Shown here in pieces: positions 61,316-64,000 of a stretch of DNA of 64,000 nucleotides. Made by a program: the position numbers and the translations under genes. Position 1 is the stretch's first letter; each line of letters begins with the position of its first letter. Source of the DNA: Liolophura sinensis (Eukaryota; Mollusca; Polyplacophora; Chitonida; Chitonidae); the NCBI RefSeq assembly GCF_032854445.1, contig NC_088295.1:16417385-16481384 (forward strand). Direction: 5' to 3'. The notes beneath the pieces are model-generated. The model was not told the origin of the DNA and searched no databases. It was given only the letters and a program-made list of their open reading frames with translations.

Positions 61316-62690
61316 TTATGACCATTAGCCTGTGGACACTTATCCTACTGACATGCGCGCATTAGCCTGTGTACAGTGATCATACTGACACGTGACCATT
61401 AGCCTGTGGACACTTATCCTACTGACATGCGCGCATTAGCCTGTGAACAGTGATAATACTGACACGTGACCAGTAGCCTGTGTACAATGATCATACTGGC
61501 ACGCGACCATTAGCCTGGGAACAGTGATAATACTGACACGTGACCATTAGTCTGTGTACAGTGATAATACTGACACGTGACCATTAGTCTGTGAACAGTG
61601 ATAATACTGACACGTGACCAGTAGCCCGTGGAGAGTTATCATACTGACACGCAAGCATTAGCCTGTGTACAGTGATCAAACTGACACGTGACCATTAGCC
61701 TGTGGACACTTATCCTACTGACATGCGCGCATTAGCCTGTGTACAGTGATCATACTGACACGTGACCATTAGCCTGTGGACACTTATCCTACTGACATGC
61801 GCATCAGCCTGTGTACAGTGATCATACTGACACGTGACCATTAGCCTGTGGACACTTATCCTACTGACACGCGCATCAGCCTGTGGACACTTGTCATACT
61901 GACACGCGACCATCAGCCTGTGTACAGTGATCATACTGACACGTGACCATTAGCCTGCGGACACTTGTCATACTGACACGCGACCATCAGCCTGTGTACA
62001 GTGATCATACTGACACGTGACCATTAGCCTGTGGACACTTGTCATACTGACACGCGACCATCAGCCTGTGTACAGTGATCATACTGACACGTGACCATTA
62101 GCCTGCGGACACTTGTCATACTGACACGCGCGCATTAGCCTGTGAAAAGTGATAACACTGACACGTGACCAGTAGCCTGTGTACAATGATCATACTGGCA
62201 CGCGACCATTAGCCTGTGAACAGTGATAATACTGACACGTGACCATTAGTCTGTGTACAGTGATAATACTGACACGTGACCATTAGCCTGCGGACACTTA
62301 TCCTACTGACACGCGCGCATTAGCCTGTGAACAGTGATAATACTGACACGTGACCAGTAGCCTGTGTACAATGATCATACTGGCACGCGACCATTAGCCT
62401 GGGAACAGTGATAATACTGACACGTGACCATTAGTCTGTGTACAGTGATAATACTGACACGTGACCATTAGTCTGTGAACAGTGATAATACTGACACGTG
62501 ACCAGTAGCCCGTGGAGAGTTATCATACTGACACGCAAGCATTAGCCTGTATAAAGTGATCATACTGACACGTGACCATTAGCCTGTGTACAGTGATAAT
62601 ACTGACACGTGGTCATTAGCCTGTGTACAGTGATCATACCGACACGTTACCCATAGCCTGTGGACACTGACCATACTATTTACGCCGCAC
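61316..62690. repeat. ~37-bp satellite rich in CACGTG
   Basis: About 36 units of GACACGTGACCATTAGCCTG plus TGTACAGTGATCATACT. Most units carry a CACGTG hexamer; others have CACGCG or CATGCG. A multi-unit block at 61424-61660 recurs at about 62308-62545, 884 bp away, with another partial copy near 62130, so the array has grown by block duplication. Confidence 0.93.
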
Positions 62691-64000
62691 CATGTGACTA
62701 CTGGCCTGTCCACGTGATTATTATAGCCTGTACCGGGAAGCCAACAGGACATATCACTTTTTGACGTTTTATTGCTGTTCCCACCTTCCCTTGGGGCGTT
62801 TTCCCGTCACTTCAGCTAAACTACTTGGGTCAAGGACCTAACCTGACTGACAGCCGTCCTTTTGTAGAGCAAGAAATGTATGGCTATCCTGTCAGTTGGT
62901 GGTTGAAGATAAAGAACAACTGTGATTAGAAATGTTCCTGATAGCTTTAAAGGTATAACCTAGCGTGAGATCTTTCATCTGAAAGCCCGCTTTATGATAT
63001 AGAGATTGCACGCATCCGCCAAAACAATAACCATATAACATCTACACGGCCGTTTTCTAAGGAGTCTTCGTGAAGGCACGTCATATGCCCCTTAATTTTA
63101 AGTTTGAATTGTATTAACCTACAATTTATTGGTAAGGTCAGGAAGAAAGACAGCTTGTTCAATGAAAAAGATGCTCTATTTTCTTGGATCGTAGATTTCC
63201 ATCATCTTACAATTTGTGGTAACAAAAACCTCACCAAGACGGCTAGCCATTAAAACAGTACTGTGATACCTAGAGATGCCAGCAGAAGATATGCACAAAT
63301 GTTAAAGGTCTTATACATGAACGTGTTATATCAGTGTTTAAAATTTCTTGCAGATGAGTATGCATTATTGTTAGTTGCATTACACTTTATTTTGTCTCTA
63401 ATGCAACGCTTGTCTGTGCTGAATATTAAGTAGTTCTCATTTAGACATCGTTAACTCTTATCGTTATTTTACAATTGGCTTTTCCTTTATTCTACCAGTA
63501 AGCTCTCGGAGTGTCACTGATCGACTGTCCTCCCTAGAACACGTCAGTGTTCCCTCAAGTGATCGAAGCTTGTTGAGATAAAGCTTCAGGACGTGCTTAT
63601 TTCCCTTCCCGTCGTATTCGGACAGGTGGTGTTTTATCATTAACCACTCTCTAAACAACATCGCGATACGAAGTCATGTAGACCCTGTACAATATGAAAC
63701 TAGACACACAGCACACCAACATCAATCTTCCCTTGGGCGGTGGCAATCTACCTAAGTCTCCTCTATAGTGATTGCACATATATATGCATGCACACAGCTT
63801 GTTCCAGTTCTGAAAGTACCCCTGCCAATAGTTGTTGATATGAGATGGGAGAACAGGGCGGCTTCGATCGGGAGGGTGCGTCGTTATTAGTAGCTGCAGC
63901 AATAAACGATCAACCCTGACCTGATTGGTATAGCAGAATAAAACACACAGGTCTGGGTAGGGTGTGGGCAAGGATTAACATGTCAATACAAAGACCTACC
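62691..64000. other. No recognised feature
   Basis: Unique sequence after the satellite. The minus-strand frames at 63464-63971 overlap, show no domain, and are probably chance. Confidence 0.5.

Noticed and set aside
61710-61934. Minus-strand frame with repeated VHRLMVTCQYD
   Set aside because: Translation of the ~37-bp satellite; repeats shift frame and there is no other support.
1-64000. Retrovirus-, LTR- or Polinton-type elements and toxin genes
   Set aside because: No terminal long repeats, capsid, envelope, integrase or comparable motifs were seen.

Overview
This is a gene-poor, AT-rich, repeat-rich stretch of animal nuclear DNA. Spliced genes, tRNA-headed SINEs, several satellite arrays and a decayed LINE point to a marine invertebrate. 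The SINE type (tRNA head, conserved body, AATAAATAAA tail) is one I associate with molluscs and related lophotrochozoans, but the phylum is inference. I see no bacterial operons, CRISPR, rRNA, or retrovirus/LTR/Polinton-type element.

Three spliced genes were rebuilt by hand from splice sites, reading phase and protein similarity. (1) Minus strand, 28975 down to 17646: an orthologue of TEPSIN (ENTHD2), the accessory protein of the AP-4 vesicle coat. It has 13 coding exons and 517 codons. Its second intron looks like a U12-type AT-AC intron. (2) Plus strand, 29480 to 34880: a nine-exon gene for a 270-residue protein that I cannot name, in head-to-head arrangement with TEPSIN. The 504 bp between the two start codons probably hold a shared promoter. 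(3) Minus strand, 50473 down to 47443: a three-exon gene for a 217-residue protein with two membrane segments and a histidine-rich tail, family unknown.

Region by region: 1-2 kb nothing recognised; 2.0-3.2 kb a 76-bp satellite with a SINE inserted; 3.8 kb a small foldback element; 4.5-5.0 kb a decayed ~61-bp tandem repeat; 6.4-9.2 kb and 13.1-14.7 kb two collinear diverged copies of one segment, sharing a strongly conserved ~240-bp core; 9.7-11.6 kb an I-type LINE remnant with its reverse transcriptase missing and a full-length SINE inserted; 15-17 kb SINEs; 17.6-35.3 kb the TEPSIN/unknown gene pair; 35.3-45.6 kb mostly empty, with a perfect hairpin, SINE pieces, a pair of foldback elements and a (TA)n run; 45.6 kb a nearly perfect 116-bp tandem duplication; 46.4-46.5 kb a CRE / X-box / CCAAT cluster; 47.4-50.5 kb the two-TM gene; 50.5-61.3 kb no confident gene; 61.3-62.7 kb a ~37-bp satellite full of CACGTG; 62.7-64.0 kb nothing recognised.

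The most unusual points are the AT-AC intron, a tandem array inside TEPSIN that duplicates an exon end together with its 5' splice site (plus one inverted copy that makes a long hairpin), and the conserved core shared by the 6.5-kb and 13.4-kb segments.
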